Assembly: GCA_023105745.1 (NCBI GenBank)
Contig: JALGQZ010000019.1
Location: 4,216,001 to 4,280,000 of the forward strand
DNA: 64,000 nt
Direction of reading: 5' to 3'
Origin: Austropuccinia psidii
Lineage: Eukaryota; Basidiomycota; Pucciniomycetes; Pucciniales; Sphaerophragmiaceae
The position numbers and the translations under genes are program-made. This document shows positions 38,024 to 49,675 of this stretch, piece by piece. The notes beneath the pieces were generated by a model. That model ran no database searches. It was not told where the DNA came from and worked only from the letters and a program-made list of their open reading frames with translations. Position 1 is the first letter of the stretch. Every line of letters begins with the position of its first letter.

Positions 38024-40085
38024 ATGTCATCTTTCAAGTCACATAAATCCCGTTCAGGTTCTGTTCATGACTCAAATAGTGAATCTAGCATAGAATATGT
38101 TCAAACACAGTCACCATTGAGTCCCAACATTCCTCTCACAACCCCTATCGCATCCTCAATGAATGTATCAGGTCTTAACATTGATGTGGGCAATCCAAAG
38201 GCTCCAACTTCAAGCACTTGGTCGATCCCAAATATTTCCGTCACTCCAATTCCCCCGAATCCCACTAATACACAAATTCATGTGTCTCAGGGGCCAGAAG
38301 GCACACCTCAAATCTCCTCACACGCTAATCCCCAATCAAAATTTCCACGTGAGTTCCTCCTTAATCCCGGTCGGAGTCCAGTCGCATCCCAGGATCCCTT
38401 TGGCCAAAGTAAACAGCCAACCCTCAATATTCCATCAGGATCGCAGGTTCATGTGGGTGATGAAAGGCGCGTGGATGGGGGGCAACGAAAAAGACCTTTG
38501 GAAAATGTAACTTGGAGCGGTCTGTCGGAGGGAAATCCAGTATTGACGCTTCATCAAAGTAAGTCATTTGAATTTTGGAGTAGAAACTTATTCATGATTT
38601 GATATGTTTGTTTCATGGGTTAGATATGGCACCTAAAGGCAAGTCAGTCCGATCTCAGGAGCCAATTGAAGATCGTGAGGATGACCAGTCTTCATTAATG
38701 TTTTAATGTGTTAACTGATGATTTGCATAGCAGGGGATGAACTTTATGCGTCTTCACCTCTGGTCCATAAAGAGAAAGTCAGTGGACGTCATCATCCATA
38801 TGCCTCCAAACCAAGAACGGGTCATGCCAGTACATCAAGAGAAACAATGGTGGATGATGAGGATGAGAACATGTCTCCGACTCAAAGTGAAAGAAATGAT
38901 GAACCAAGGAGGGACAATTTCACAGCGCATGAGCAAGGCACTCAATCAAATAGTGAGTTCACCCATCCTCAGCTGGGCCTCGCCCAGAGTATGCTTGAAC
39001 AATCCGAGGTCAGACAGCAAAGGAACCAGGCCCGCAAAGCTCACAATGTGGCGAAACGTGCAAGCCAGAAGGAGCAACAAAAATGGCTGAAGGCAGAACT
39101 TCCAGAGAATGTCCATGGAATGAGATCAGCAGTACACGCACATTGCCTGTTCCTACTCAAAGTTAGGGATAAGGATTTTTCCTCACTACCAACACCACCC
39201 AGCACAGAAGAGCGTGAAATTGCAATTCAAGTGGCTGGTCATCTCGGTTATGTCCCCGAGGATGTGTTCAATGAGCCATCAACACAGGTTCAGTCTCAGG
39301 GTTTCCAAAGCTACTGCGAAAATGAGCTCCACAAGCTAGGACTAAAGCGATTCACTTGGGACTGGGAGAGCTCATGGCAACATCCGTTCAACGAGCTGAT
39401 GTCTATGGTGTTTTACCGTACATTCCGTCTCGCACTTGTCAGCACTGAGTATCATCACTACTGTTGGAACAAGGATCATAACAACTATGGGGTCGTGGCG
39501 GCTTTAATGGAGCGATATTTCACTTATTTGAAAAGAGAATGGAAGTCTATTCAAAAGGATGCCGAGTATTTGGTAAAAAAGAAAGAGAATCAAAAGCTCG
39601 CAAAGATTCGTCAAAGAGTTAGTTACTGTATCTCTTCTTCATTGTGGACCAAGTCTGATGATGATCTACTTGATTATGTGCAGACCTGTGAGCGCCGTCG
39701 TGAATGGTGTGATACGGCTAAATTTCCCATCCTAGCATCACAATTCAATGACCCTCGAGTATGCTCAGATACTGAGGAGGTACTGGAAAATGGCCGTCAA
39801 GTTTACCGCAAAGTGGGATTACGCTGGCGCTCCCAGTTATTTAATGATTTGGTATTGAAAATGGATAGAGACATAGAGTTTTGTAATCGGATTAAAAAAA
39901 AGGGTAAAAAAACTATTGATAGATTGCCAGAATTACGATCGACAGATGATGGTGATATTCCGGAAGGCCTATCATTTCAGGTATTTGATCAAGATTGGCT
40001 CAAAGGCTGTAGTAAGATGCAGACTAGCGCCCTCAAGATACTTGACATGCCAGTTATTAGGCCTAATGGTGATGCTCTGCAATAA
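38024..40085 (+). CDS. Unknown cargo protein B, 646 aa
   Basis: The exons are 38024-38558, 38624-38674 and 38731-40085. The introns (65 and 56 bp) have GTAAGT...TAG and GTGAGG...TAG borders. The sum of 1941 nt is in frame. The first 250 residues are disordered, rich in Ser, Pro, Asn and Gln with basic patches. A Gln/Arg/Lys-rich helical stretch (RQQRNQARKAHNVAKR) leads into a folded half. That half has conserved-looking Trp and Cys residues: a FTWDWESSWQHPFNELM segment, CERRREWCDTAKFP and GLRWRSQL. No catalytic motif, signal peptide or membrane segment is seen. It resembles uncharacterised rust proteins as I recall them, without a known function. It is divergent from the transposase and convergent with gene C. 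Confidence 0.75.
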
Positions 40086-40391
40086 CTTAGTAATTGGTCA
40101 CGGTATAGCACTGTGACAAATTAAAATTTTGTGAATTATTTGTGCAGGTGTAATAAAATCTGATTATTATCTCTTAAGGATGCAACAACTTGCTAAATAT
40201 GTTAGAATATAGACAATATGAATTGAAATGTATCACCGTCTCCCTTGCAATAATACTCTATTGCTCATTTTCATTGAGGAAATATTGAAGAAGTTCGATC
40301 CAGCTCATGGTGTTCATAATTGTGGACCTGTGCCAGAGTCAACAGGAGTTATCAACTTTGTCAATCACAAATTATATAATATCAGTAAGGC

Positions 40392-42824
40392 TCACGCAGT
40401 TAATGATTTTTTCTTTTCTTGGACCTATTGGTAATTGGAATATGGCATTCCCATAAGGAATGATTTCAGAATAGTAATACAATCAAGTGAAAGATGAGCT
40501 TGAAAGGTACCTTCCGCATGTTGACCTCAACTGAATGAGGAGTGATATAGTGGATGACCTGTACAGGTCGTTGTTGGCCAATACGATGTAGACGATCAAC
40601 AGCCTGAGCCTCAATGGCTGGGTTCCAATTGGGCTCCTGGAAATGTGGATGTCAGGGTCCGAAAATCAGGGGAGAATTTTGGGGGGCCCCTCACCATTAA
40701 ATAGACTACATTAGCACAAGTTATATTGAGGCCAGTTCCAGCCGTGGCAATGGATGCAATGAGTACTTCACATTCAGGATTATTGAAGAAATTCTCAAGC
40801 GCCTTGTCCTGCGCTCGTGGTGTAATTGTTCCATCAATTCGTGCTGAAAGGATAGAGTGATGGGCAAGAGCAATACCAATTCTACAATATAAAAAAGTCA
40901 GATGGAGTCAATTGGTAATGGATGCATATTAGAATTAACGCACAAATCTAGAAATTGGGTCCATTGGGTATAAACCACCGATTTCGTTGGACCACACCTT
41001 GTTTGTTTGTTCTTCATTAAGCTTTGTAGGAGGTGTGCAATTTTACTACTCATCATGCATGTTTCCACATCCACAATAGTTCGTGTGATTCTTGGGGAGT
41101 TATCCTGAGTGCTCCTGCCCTCGGGGTCTTCCAGCTCCGCCTCCGCAATTGTGTTAAGCATGATGTGATGGTTACAACATATTCGCAGCTTATTAATATT
41201 TCTGAAAAACTCTCCTGGTCCTTTGCTTTTGGATGATAGGAATTCTTCATATAATGTGGAATATTCTTGCTGCATGGTCGGGTTGAGTGGGAGCAGCTCA
41301 TAATGATGTCTAATAGTGGGGAGAGATTCGAGATGTGTGGTTTTGGTGTGGCGCAAACTTAAATGCCGCAATGCCAAATGCAAAATATCATTGCAACCTT
41401 TTGAAAGACTACTCAGGATGAATGGTGACCAGTTATCTTGATCGGCGCTCTGGGGTTGAGTGATGAAGGATATTATGCCCAAAAGGTCATAAATGGTGTT
41501 GTGAATAGGTGTGCCCGTTAAACATATTCGACGGGATGAAAGGAGGCTATTAATGGCACGGTGAGTGGCAGTGTATTGAGAGCGAATATAGCTATAAGAG
41601 GGGGCAAGGGTTATTGGATATAAAAGGTAATTTGAATCATTTAAGCTCAGCCACTCACTGTGCTTCATCCAAGATTATATGATGCCAATTGATTTGAAAA
41701 ATGAATGATGTAGAGGGATTGGTTTGCTTAAATTCTTGGGTGATAGTATTGTAAGAAGTGATGATGATATCATATTTTAAGATGTCGGCTTGGGATAATG
41801 AGTGACGAGTGGGACCATGGTAGATTTTGGCATGCAGTGCTCCAGCCTGAGCATGCTTGGATATTTCTGATTGCCAGTTGGTAATTAAGCGAGGGGGGCA
41901 GATGATCATGGTGGGCGTGGAGCGATGGGGGTTTGCAATCATCCGCTCCTTGGAGGTACCAATTAGAGCAATGGCCTGAATGGTTTTACCTAATCCCATA
42001 TCATCCGCAAGCAGTCCTCCAAGAGGGGTATTGGTCGAAAGGGATTCAAATGAGCTAACGACCTTGTTTGTAATGATGTGCCTGGCATTAAAAGTGGATC
42101 CTGGGGGTGAGGTTTCCCAAAGGTTACGGGCTGATTGGCCATTGGGGATTTCTCGATCCCAGAGAAAAGCTAGTCCGGTCTTTTGATGAGGGAGGAGGGG
42201 GGTTTGAATAATGGCATGGGGCGGGGTCATCATGGGGAGGTCTGATCCACTGGGTAATTGTATCAGTTTTTGCTTGGAAATCAATGATGAAACAGCAGGA
42301 TATGAAGCAGGCGTTGAGTTTGAAGCGGGAAATGTCGGAGTAAAGAGTTGACATTGACAATGAGTAGTACAGTCATATTCTTTGGGCATTTTAAGCTTGA
42401 AATCTTGTGTTCGAAAGCTTTCCATTATGAATAGAACGTTTGGATACCATGTGAAGAACATCAATGCTAGATTGGGTTTCTGAGATGAGGAGGGATCATT
42501 GGCATCAGTCATAAATACTCCCTCAACGAATAATATTTGAGTAGGATTGGATTGGCAATTTTCAATCCATGCCCCACCAGGACCACAGTGCATGAACGTT
42601 TTGGGTGCCCCAAGGAATGGTATCAACGTTTGGGAAAGGGTTCCCGGGAGAGAGCCAATAGCATGCTGGTGATTGGGGAGATATACGAATATGTTGTGTT
42701 GATTGTGCCATAGGATAATCCAAGAACCTAAGTGGGAATTCTCAGGCTTTAAGGTTATATCACTATTTATTTGAATACGAATATTAATCATCCCAATGCA
42801 AAGTGGTTGTGAAGGGGTTGACAT
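40392..42824 (-). CDS. SNF2-family helicase-like ATPase, 719 aa (gene C)
   Basis: It probably remodels chromatin or moves along double-stranded DNA using ATP. The exons are 42824-41659, 41591-40944, 40881-40695, 40636-40511 and 40424-40392, with introns of 58-86 bp. The sum of 2160 nt is in frame. Motifs are LLPHQKTGLAFLWDRE (near 209), GLLADDMGLGKT (269-280), IILDEAH completed across intron 1 (DEAH 385-388), LTGTPIHN (about 412), VVYTQW, IASIATAGTGLN and QAVDRLHRIGQQRP (about 678-691), so both RecA lobes are complete. The closest general type is the Rad5/Rad16/HLTF branch, but no RING finger or HIRAN domain was seen between the lobes or at the N-terminus. A Cys-rich CTTHCQCQ patch lies near 151. 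It ends 306 bp from the convergent gene B. Confidence 0.9.
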
Positions 42825-43189
42825 GATGGCTATTTTGAATTATTTGGGGACAGTTGGGAATTATATGATCGGGAAGGGTTAGCTAAAGGGAATGAAGAGG
42901 AATAAGCGCAGGTGGGGAACTTATATGAGTGGCAGCAACAGGCCAAAAGGGGGATGGCCTGTGGTTACGTGCATGGTCTTGATGGAGGTGGGCCTCTTGG
43001 GCTCATAATTTTCATATCCGATTTGGGGCATATATCAAGGCAAGGTGGCCAAAATGTGGGTGCACCATTTGACTGCTGGATCTGCAGCGAGTTACGAAAC
43101 CTTTGGTGGAACAAGGCTGACATTAGCACATCCGAAATTGGGTGGGTTGTAGCAGCTTATTGTGGAGGGCATATTAGAGGCATGCAGTC

Positions 43190-43215
43190 ATGTTCGCTGG
43201 TGTGACAGCGAACAA
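43190..43215. repeat. 26-bp palindrome, copy 2 (upstream of gene C)
   Basis: ATGTTCGCTGGTG pairs imperfectly with TGACAGCGAACAA. The outer nine bases (TGTTCGCTG and CAGCGAACA) pair perfectly. It lies 366 bp upstream of the start codon of gene C and 109 bp from copy 3. Confidence 0.7.
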
Positions 43216-43323
43216 TGAGCGTATCCTCCCCAGGTTAATTGTTCACAGGGACCTACTGGGCAATGTTGGCAGTTTCAAAGGGCAATCTCACTGTGGGGAT
43301 GTTTGTGTGTGGGCGGGTGAGAT

Positions 43324-43349
43324 ATGTTCGGTGGCATGCCACCGAACAT
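43324..43349. repeat. 26-bp palindrome, copy 3 (perfect)
   Basis: The arm ATGTTCGGTGGCA is followed by its exact reverse complement. It contains CGG, ten bases, then CCG, the inverted-triplet arrangement bound by Zn2Cys6 factors. Gene D in this element encodes such a cluster. Confidence 0.85.
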
Positions 43350-44490
43350 GACTTTGGTTTGGCCTGAAGTTTTTTGCTGACTGATGCATACTGGGCTTTC
43401 AGGGGGGAATGTCTGGGATGATCAAAGGGGGCGCCAGCCGTGAGCCGTGATCCACATATACATTCACCCCTATGGCGTTTGAGGCGAGTACTAATCCACC
43501 GAGATTGGCATTGGCCTCTTTGCCTCACGCGCGTACAGAACTCCGGAGAAAGAGGCCACACGCCCGAGGAATTTTTTGGCTGCAAGCCAGGTGCCACAAC
43601 TTGCGCGGGGCGTGTGAGAACGTGAAGAAAATGACCCGCGGTGGGAGATACCCACGCGAACATGACCAGCCTCAGCAATCATAGGCTGGGATTGTTATTC
43701 TAATGTGGATGAGGCTGAAGCAAATCCACACTGATTGGCCTCAGGTTTCCACGCGCAAGCGGGTGAGCGTCTGCAGTCAAGCTGACAACCCGACCAAGAA
43801 AATAGGCAGCTGGAAGACTGGCAGTAAAATGTCTTCCAGGCGTGTGAAAGTTGCCTGTGTATGACCCATCGGGGGTGCATATGAAAGCGTGTGGCTGCCC
43901 GACAATGAACAAGCGGGCCAGTCATTGTTTGCCCCAACAATGGCACCGGAGTGAATCAACTCTTTGTTACATGCGCATCTGTGCCGTAGTTAGGCAGAGC
44001 TGTCCAACAAGGTGCATCAAAGGGATGCAGGTGAGAGATATGACTCGATGGCTTGACGTTATTGCATGTTACATTGTTGAACAGCTTTTTGCTCTGCCCC
44101 GCAGTACATTTACAAAGGTGTACTGCGTACTACAGTGTCGACTGTACTGTACAGATCAGGAAGGTGTAATACTACTTGAGCCTGCATCCATCTAGCAAAT
44201 GTGCATGCACCTTCCGATCGTTTGCATTTACGTAGCTCATGTGCCACATGCTCAGCATTGCGTTTCACCCGATTTGCACACGCAAGCTGAGCATGTCATG
44301 GTCAAAAGCACCGTGAGAAAGTGCTCAGTAAAGCCATGGAATGAACTTTTTTGCAATAGTTCATTGGAAGGCTCAGTTTGGAGCACTTCACCAAAGCGTG
44401 TGAAATGCTGCACCTGGCTGAAATGTCATCCGATGCTGTGCCAAATGCTCAGAGTGCGCGCATACAAAAACGACTGAGCAATGGCTCAGC
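43350..44490. other. Noncoding spacer between genes C and D
   Basis: Part of the stretch 42825-45809, which lacks a believable gene. Open frames of 60-140 codons overlap on both strands with no domain or codon signal. The base composition is more GC-rich than elsewhere. A short inverted repeat TACAGT...ACTGTA lies near 44131. No other structure was recognised before the tandem repeat at 44491. Confidence 0.5.
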
Positions 44491-45230
44491 ATGGTGCATT
44501 TGATATTGTTATATCTATAGTTCAATCACTGTGCAATTCCAATGTTCAGCCACTGAGCATTTCAATTATGACCCGAAAGCAAACCTGAGCAATGGGTCGA
44601 GGCAAGCTCACGCTGTATTCACTTGTCTTGCAGCCCCCCCCTTTGTTCACATACTATTACCAGGCCATATGGCCGGTAATCTCGCCGCGGTCACTTGTGA
44701 CCAAATGCACCGGGTGCTTTTCTGCATGGGTCACTTGTGGATTGCACCCACAATGCACATTCAACATGGGCCTCACGACCACCCTCCTGGGTGATCGGGT
44801 GGCTATTTAAGGAAACAAAGGGGATTTGACTCAGCTTGACAATTCAATAAATTGCAATACTCAGCGGTGCATTTGATATTGTTATATCAATTGTTCAATT
44901 ACTGTGCAATTAAAATGTTCAGCCACTGAGCATTTCAATTATGACCCAAAAGCAAACCTGAGCAATGGGTCGAGGCAAGCTCACGCTGTATTCACTTGTC
45001 TTACAGCCCCCCCCTTTGTTCAAAGACTATCACCAGGCCATAAGGCCGGTGATCTTGCCGCGGTCACTTGTGCATTGCACCCACAATGCACAATCAATAA
45101 GGGCCTCACGACCACCCTCCTGGGTGATCGGGTGGCAATTTAAGGAAACAAAGGGGATTTGACTCAGCATGACAATTCAATAAATTGCAATACTCAGCTT
45201 GACAATTCAATAAATTGAAATACTCAGCCA
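44491..45230 (+). repeat. Tandem duplication of a 333-375 bp unit upstream of gene D
   Basis: Unit 1 (44491-44865) and unit 2 (44866-45198) both run from GTGCATTTGATATTG to GCAATACTCAGC. A 30-bp partial third copy of the tail follows (CTTGACAATTCAATAAATTG). Unit 2 lacks about 40 bp present in unit 1. Both hold a GGTCGAGGCAAGCTCACG stretch. Each unit gives short open frames, which are taken as by-products. Confidence 0.85.
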
Positions 45231-45378
45231 GACCCCCATTGTTCTTCTGCCTCACGCGAGCATTTCACTTCTCAGTTGCAGCATTCGCTGAGACTCAGCT
45301 TCAATTTTGCCCACACGCCTTGAAGCTGAGACTTTTGCGGGTGCTGCAACTGCTGAGATCGTCTCAGCTTCACCTTGG

Positions 45379-45386
45379 TATAAAAG
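45379..45386 (+). promoter_or_regulatory. TATA box of gene D
   Basis: TATAAAAG is followed by a long pyrimidine-rich leader (CTTTCTTTCTCACCCGCTCC). A likely 5'-UTR intron ends TTTTTAG directly before the ATG at 45810. Confidence 0.6.
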
Positions 45387-45809
45387 ACCATCTTCACACG
45401 ACACGCACTTCACTTTCTTTCTCACCCGCTCCACTTCGCTCAACCTCACCCGCGTTTGTCCTTCTTGTGCATATTCCCCCTCGTCTTCCTGCCTTTCCAG
45501 TCTTTTCTTTCGCACTCGACTAACCCCACTCCCCTTCCTGCTCGCTTTTTGTTTTTCCTGCTAATACTTTCAGAACCCCACTTCTATCTACTTTGTACGT
45601 TTTCTCCAATTAAACTTTCGTCAACATTATGTACCGATATTAATATTTTTCTTTCTTCACGACTTCCTTCCAGACTTTTAAAAACTTCCGACTAGAGCGT
45701 TTTTATATTGATTCCGTTTTAAATTTATATAAATCATCGTATGTCTTCCTTTTCTTTCTTGATTGCTTACTTTCTATTCAGTTACTAACCTGTTTTGTTT
45801 TGTTTTTAG

Positions 45810-47173
45810 ATGTCGTGCACGTTATGCACCAAGCGGGGTATCCCCTGCATTCGGCCCTCGACGACGAACGACGCTTGTGATGCTTGCCGACAAGCACACA
45901 AGAAATGTTCGTTCGTTGTCCGCCCCTTCCGACCACGAGGCCAGACGAGTTCTCGCCCAAGACGCCCTCGCGAGGACTCCTTTGTGGTCGACGATGATGA
46001 AACCATTTCCGAGCGTGAATGGACGCCGGGCCCCCAAACAGGCCAACGGGAACGATTCCGGACGATTAGCCCTGTCCCCTCCAGTATCGATTTGTCCACT
46101 CCCCCTCCTAGGCCACCATCCGATGGTCACTTCACTCCTCGACCGGAGCGAAGTGATTATCCGGCCAATGAAGGATGGCGATGGCGAGAGGACATTCGAG
46201 CTTGGGCTGATCGTCACCATGTCTTGTCACCGATGGGATTCAAACGCCAAAGTAAGTTTTATTTCTCCTCTTTATCTCATTTCTCTTCACGCAATAATAC
46301 TGACTTTTTTCCATTACTCATAGAACCAAACCCCCCGAATCCCCCCCGACACGACTCTCCCGTTCCCAGTTTGCCTCGCGAGCAAACCCCCCGGCAACCC
46401 ACTCCAGGCCCGAGTGGCACCCGATGGTCTGAGGAATTATTCCGTGGTAAGCAGCCAAAGTTTCATTTCATTTTCACTTTCACTTTCGAGTCGAGTGAAC
46501 TGACTCTTACTCCTTTTTTAGAACCCTCCCGAACCGAAGAGCCACCTATTCCTGGCCCGAGTCCATCGTCCCAACCACCTGAGGACGATACGACTCGTGA
46601 GCCAGAACCTGAGGTGGCTCCTACGCAATCCACGGAGGAACCTTATGGTAAGTCACCCCTTCTTTCTCTTCGATCCATATTCACCTTTCCTCATTTTTTC
46701 TTCGACCGTCTCCAGATCGTCCCGCCACTCCTCGCTCGATCATCATCATTGACGATACGCCCGTGGGATCACCCCATCCCCCTCCCCCTTCTTCTTCACC
46801 GACTCCACCATCTTCCCCTTCCACTCCAACCCCGGTTCCCTCCCCAGAGATCCCTTCCAGTGCCCCCGAGAACCCCAACACCTCCTCCCCCCCGGTGCCA
46901 AGCTCGTCTCATTCTCACGATGACGCTCGCCAGGAATTCACCGACCTGCGACCGACCCTAATGATTCCTCGAGCCATCGTCCACGATTCGATCAACCGAA
47001 TCTTGTTGGAGCATCGTTGCTTGCTCCACATGATTCCTTTCGTGGATGCAACTCATCGAAATGAGATGCACCGGGAATTCCGGGAGGAACTAAACTCCCT
47101 CCTTGCCCAGGCACTGGAGGCTTATCCAAAAGAGGACATAACCGGGATGGTCTCCAAATTCCTCGAAAAATAA
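45810..47173 (+). CDS. Zn2Cys6-type zinc-cluster protein, 382 aa (gene D)
   Basis: It is probably a sequence-specific DNA-binding protein. The exons are 45810-46251, 46324-46446, 46522-46647 and 46716-47173. The introns (72, 75 and 68 bp) have GTAAG donors. The sum of 1149 nt is in frame. Cys residues 3, 6, 13, 23, 26 and 33 follow CX2CX6CX9CX2CX6C, the fungal Gal4-type binuclear cluster, directly at the N-terminus and followed by a basic Arg/Pro stretch. The middle is a long Pro/Ser/Glu-rich linker, and the last 70 residues (from ARQEFTDLRP) look helical. No fungal transcription-factor middle homology domain is seen, so it is smaller than typical regulators. From memory this family is very abundant in A. 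psidii, which suggests it travels with mobile DNA. A TATA box lies at 45379. Confidence 0.8.
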
Positions 47174-47589
47174 AAATTTAAAAAAAATGTCATTATTTCC
47201 TCTTTTTATTTTTTGTAATACTTTCTTTTGAATAAAATATTTGTCTTAAATTATTGTTATGTTCAAATTCTATTACATTCTTTGTTCACGTAAAAATTAC
47301 TTATTTCCTCCTTAGAGAAAAACCCTGATTGCGTGAGAATTATTTTTGTAAGTGCCCCACCAAGAGTTTGAGTGAGTATTTGTTTTCGTGAACCTCTTTT
47401 TCTCAAAATGCGCCAATAGTTGCCGTTATCCTCTCCTATATTTTCTTCTCCCATGGTTTAGAGCCATACCCATTCTTAACTGTAAAAAAGCGGGAGGTTC
47501 CCGTATGTGAGCAATCGAGTCCAGATTCGTGAAACATGGCCTTTCCTATGGTCACACGCTATTAGTCTTACTCATGTATTGAATTGTTT

Positions 47590-48170
47590 AAATTGGCTAG
47601 AACCTTCACAAGCGTAAGGATTGGCGTGTGACTTGTCGGGAGGCTGCACAGGCGTAAGGATTGGCGTGTGAATTGTTGGGAGCCTGCACAGGCATAAGGA
47701 TTGGCGTGTGAATTGTTGGGAGCCTGCACAGGCGTAAGAATTTGTCAGAATTGTTGGCAACCCTCCCATGCGTAAGGATTGGCGTGTGAATCGTCGGAAG
47801 CCTGTACAGGCGTAAGGAATTTTAGCACTTTTGCGACCCTCCCCAAGCATAAGGATGGGCGTGTGAATTTTTGGGAGCCTGCACAGGCGTAAGAATTGGC
47901 GTGTGAATTCTTGGGATCCTGCACAGGCTAAAGAAAATTTCAGCATTGTGGGGAAGCTTCACAAGCGTAAGAATTGGCGTGTGAATCGTCGCAAGCCTGT
48001 AAAGGCGTAAGGATTGGCGTGTAAATTTTCGGGAGCCTGCACAGGCCCAAGGATTGGCGTGTGTAGCGTTGGCACCCCGCATAGGCGTAAGGAACTTTCA
48101 GAATTGTCAGAACCTGCACAAGCATGAGGATTCGCGTGTGAAGCATTGGAATCCTGGACAATAGCAACAA
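47590..48170 (-). repeat. Minisatellite, about 39-bp units, between D and E
   Basis: Units of the form GCGTAAGGATTGGCGTGTG followed by AATTGTTGGGAGCCTGCACAG repeat about a dozen times with drift. On the minus strand they read as open peptide repeats (RLPTIHTPIL...), which is probably incidental. It shares GCGTAAGGAT and TGTCGGGAG-type words with the array at 53.0 kb. The interval 47174-47589 holds only the AT-rich 3' flank of gene D. Confidence 0.88.
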
Positions 48171-48180
48171 ACCAGGACAG

Positions 48181-48206
48181 ATGTACGATGGCATGCCACC
48201 GTACAT
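48181..48206. repeat. 26-bp palindrome, copy 4 (between D and E)
   Basis: The arm ATGTACGATGGCA faces its reverse complement with one mismatch. One half site reads CCG and the other TCG/CGA, so only one triplet keeps the CGG form. It lies 125 bp beyond the stop codon of gene E and directly beside the minisatellite. Confidence 0.8.
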
Positions 48207-48330
48207 AATCCACTTCACCCCTTTTTCATGTGAGACACCCCATCTCCCGCACTCGAATCCATCCAATCCTGGTGTATATTGTCCTCTGCCTTACCTCACC
48301 ATTACTTACCCAACCCACTTGCAAATCTCC

Positions 48331-49675
48331 TCATTCTTTGAATCGGCATGAGATTGTATTACCATCCCTGATTTGATAGCCCGCTCTCTCGCCAATCTCA
48401 TAATAGCCATTGCTTTTTTGCCGCATTGTTTTTGCTAACCTGCTTGAGCATTGTGCGGACATACCCACTAGTGTCGTGCTTTCATTGTCCTGTGCTGGAT
48501 CAGTATAATGAACAAATGTACTACTGGCCCACACTACCTGAATGAGCCCATGACATGCGGATAGATCAATCCAAAAATGCTCATTTGGGAAAATCAATTT
48601 TCCCCCTGTACACCGCTTTGACGCATCTCTTTGAATTTGGCCGGTCCGCTTATCAGCTTGAAACCACCATCCCGAAGCATACAGCGATGCATCCTTATCA
48701 ACATGAGGTGCGTTTTTGAATCCATTCATGGTGAAAGTGAGTGCGGAAGCGAACTCGAATGCACCCTGATTTGCCGGAATATCGCCTTCATAGTTGACTT
48801 GATCAAAACACGGAACCCCCAATGAGTTGTAGCAATTTTGAATCTTCTGAAATAAATTATCCCCAACATATCGTAAGGATTGACCTAGAATGCGACCCAC
48901 CGAGCTAAGATTGGCACCTCGGTCCCGCCATTCATCTTTTGCATTTTCAATTTTGCCAGCACTACCATACAGACCAAATTGTTCATTCTTCGTGGTGCAT
49001 TTGCGCCACCCAATCGCGAACATAAATCCCTCCAGTAATGCTCCATTTGTTGCAATAGGGTCAGTGAACCTCTTTTCGCGAAATAAGAATTGTGATAATT
49101 CATCCCATTGATTGACCTCGACTTCACTCATTGTTGTGAATGGTCGGAATTCAACAAGGGCAATGAGTAATCCGGTTGAAGAGAAAATTGCCACACGGCC
49201 AAAGTGAATGCGTTTGATCTGATTGACATCCACCACCCTCCGAATTTCACTTGGGGTGATATTTGCTGATACTGGCATTGATATTTGTGCTGTTGGGCGA
49301 GAGGAGGAAAAAAACCTATTCATTCGGGTCGTTTTGCGCTCATTTGTCTTTTGGGATCTGCTACTATTCCCGAGTGGTTGAGGGATCACTATGTGTTGAA
49401 GCACACAAGATATCAGATACTGCCAAGGAGCTTTCTTCGGCACACATCCTTTGACTTCCCTGTTGGAGCCCACATGACATTGGCACAATCTGAACCGACT
49501 AAAGCCCATGTTCTTCAGTGGGGCCCAATGAGGGTGCCACATAAATGTGGAAGCATATATATATATCTATATATATACACTGAGATTAAGCGAGTAACTC
49601 ACACTTTCCTTCCTCAGCCCGACGCTTTCTCGCGAGTTCCCTTTTACGCTCTTTTCCTTTTTTTGTGAATGGCAT
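48331..49675 (-). CDS. TET/JBP-like 2OG-Fe(II) dioxygenase, about 412 aa (gene E)
   Basis: It probably oxidises a methylated pyrimidine or similar base, using Fe(II) and 2-oxoglutarate. Exon 1 is 49675-49605 and encodes a very basic start (KKGKERKRELARKRR). The intron is 49604-49499 and contains an AT microsatellite. Exon 2 is 49498-48331. The sum of 1239 nt is in frame; an acceptor 9 bases further on is equally in frame (409 aa). The dioxygenase fold has HVD (His 289, Asp 291), the distal His 354 in FVHYTD, and Arg 377 in SSRLAKT for 2-oxoglutarate. A GGKLIFPNEHFWIDLS stretch lies between them. All expected ligands are present, so it looks active. The family is expanded in basidiomycetes and known to travel with DNA transposons. 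The substrate here is inferred. Confidence 0.85.

Noticed and set aside
42912..43205. 97-codon frame and neighbouring GC-rich frames up to 44477
   Set aside because: Overlapping frames on both strands, no domain, no splice pattern and no homology recognised.
45763..46323. 186-codon frame overlapping gene D
   Set aside because: It is a shadow of gene D in another frame; the Zn2Cys6 frame with four in-phase exons is far better supported.
47590..48170. CRISPR-like array of short repeats
   Set aside because: Units are contiguous and drifting, with no unique spacers, in a eukaryotic transposon; this is a minisatellite.
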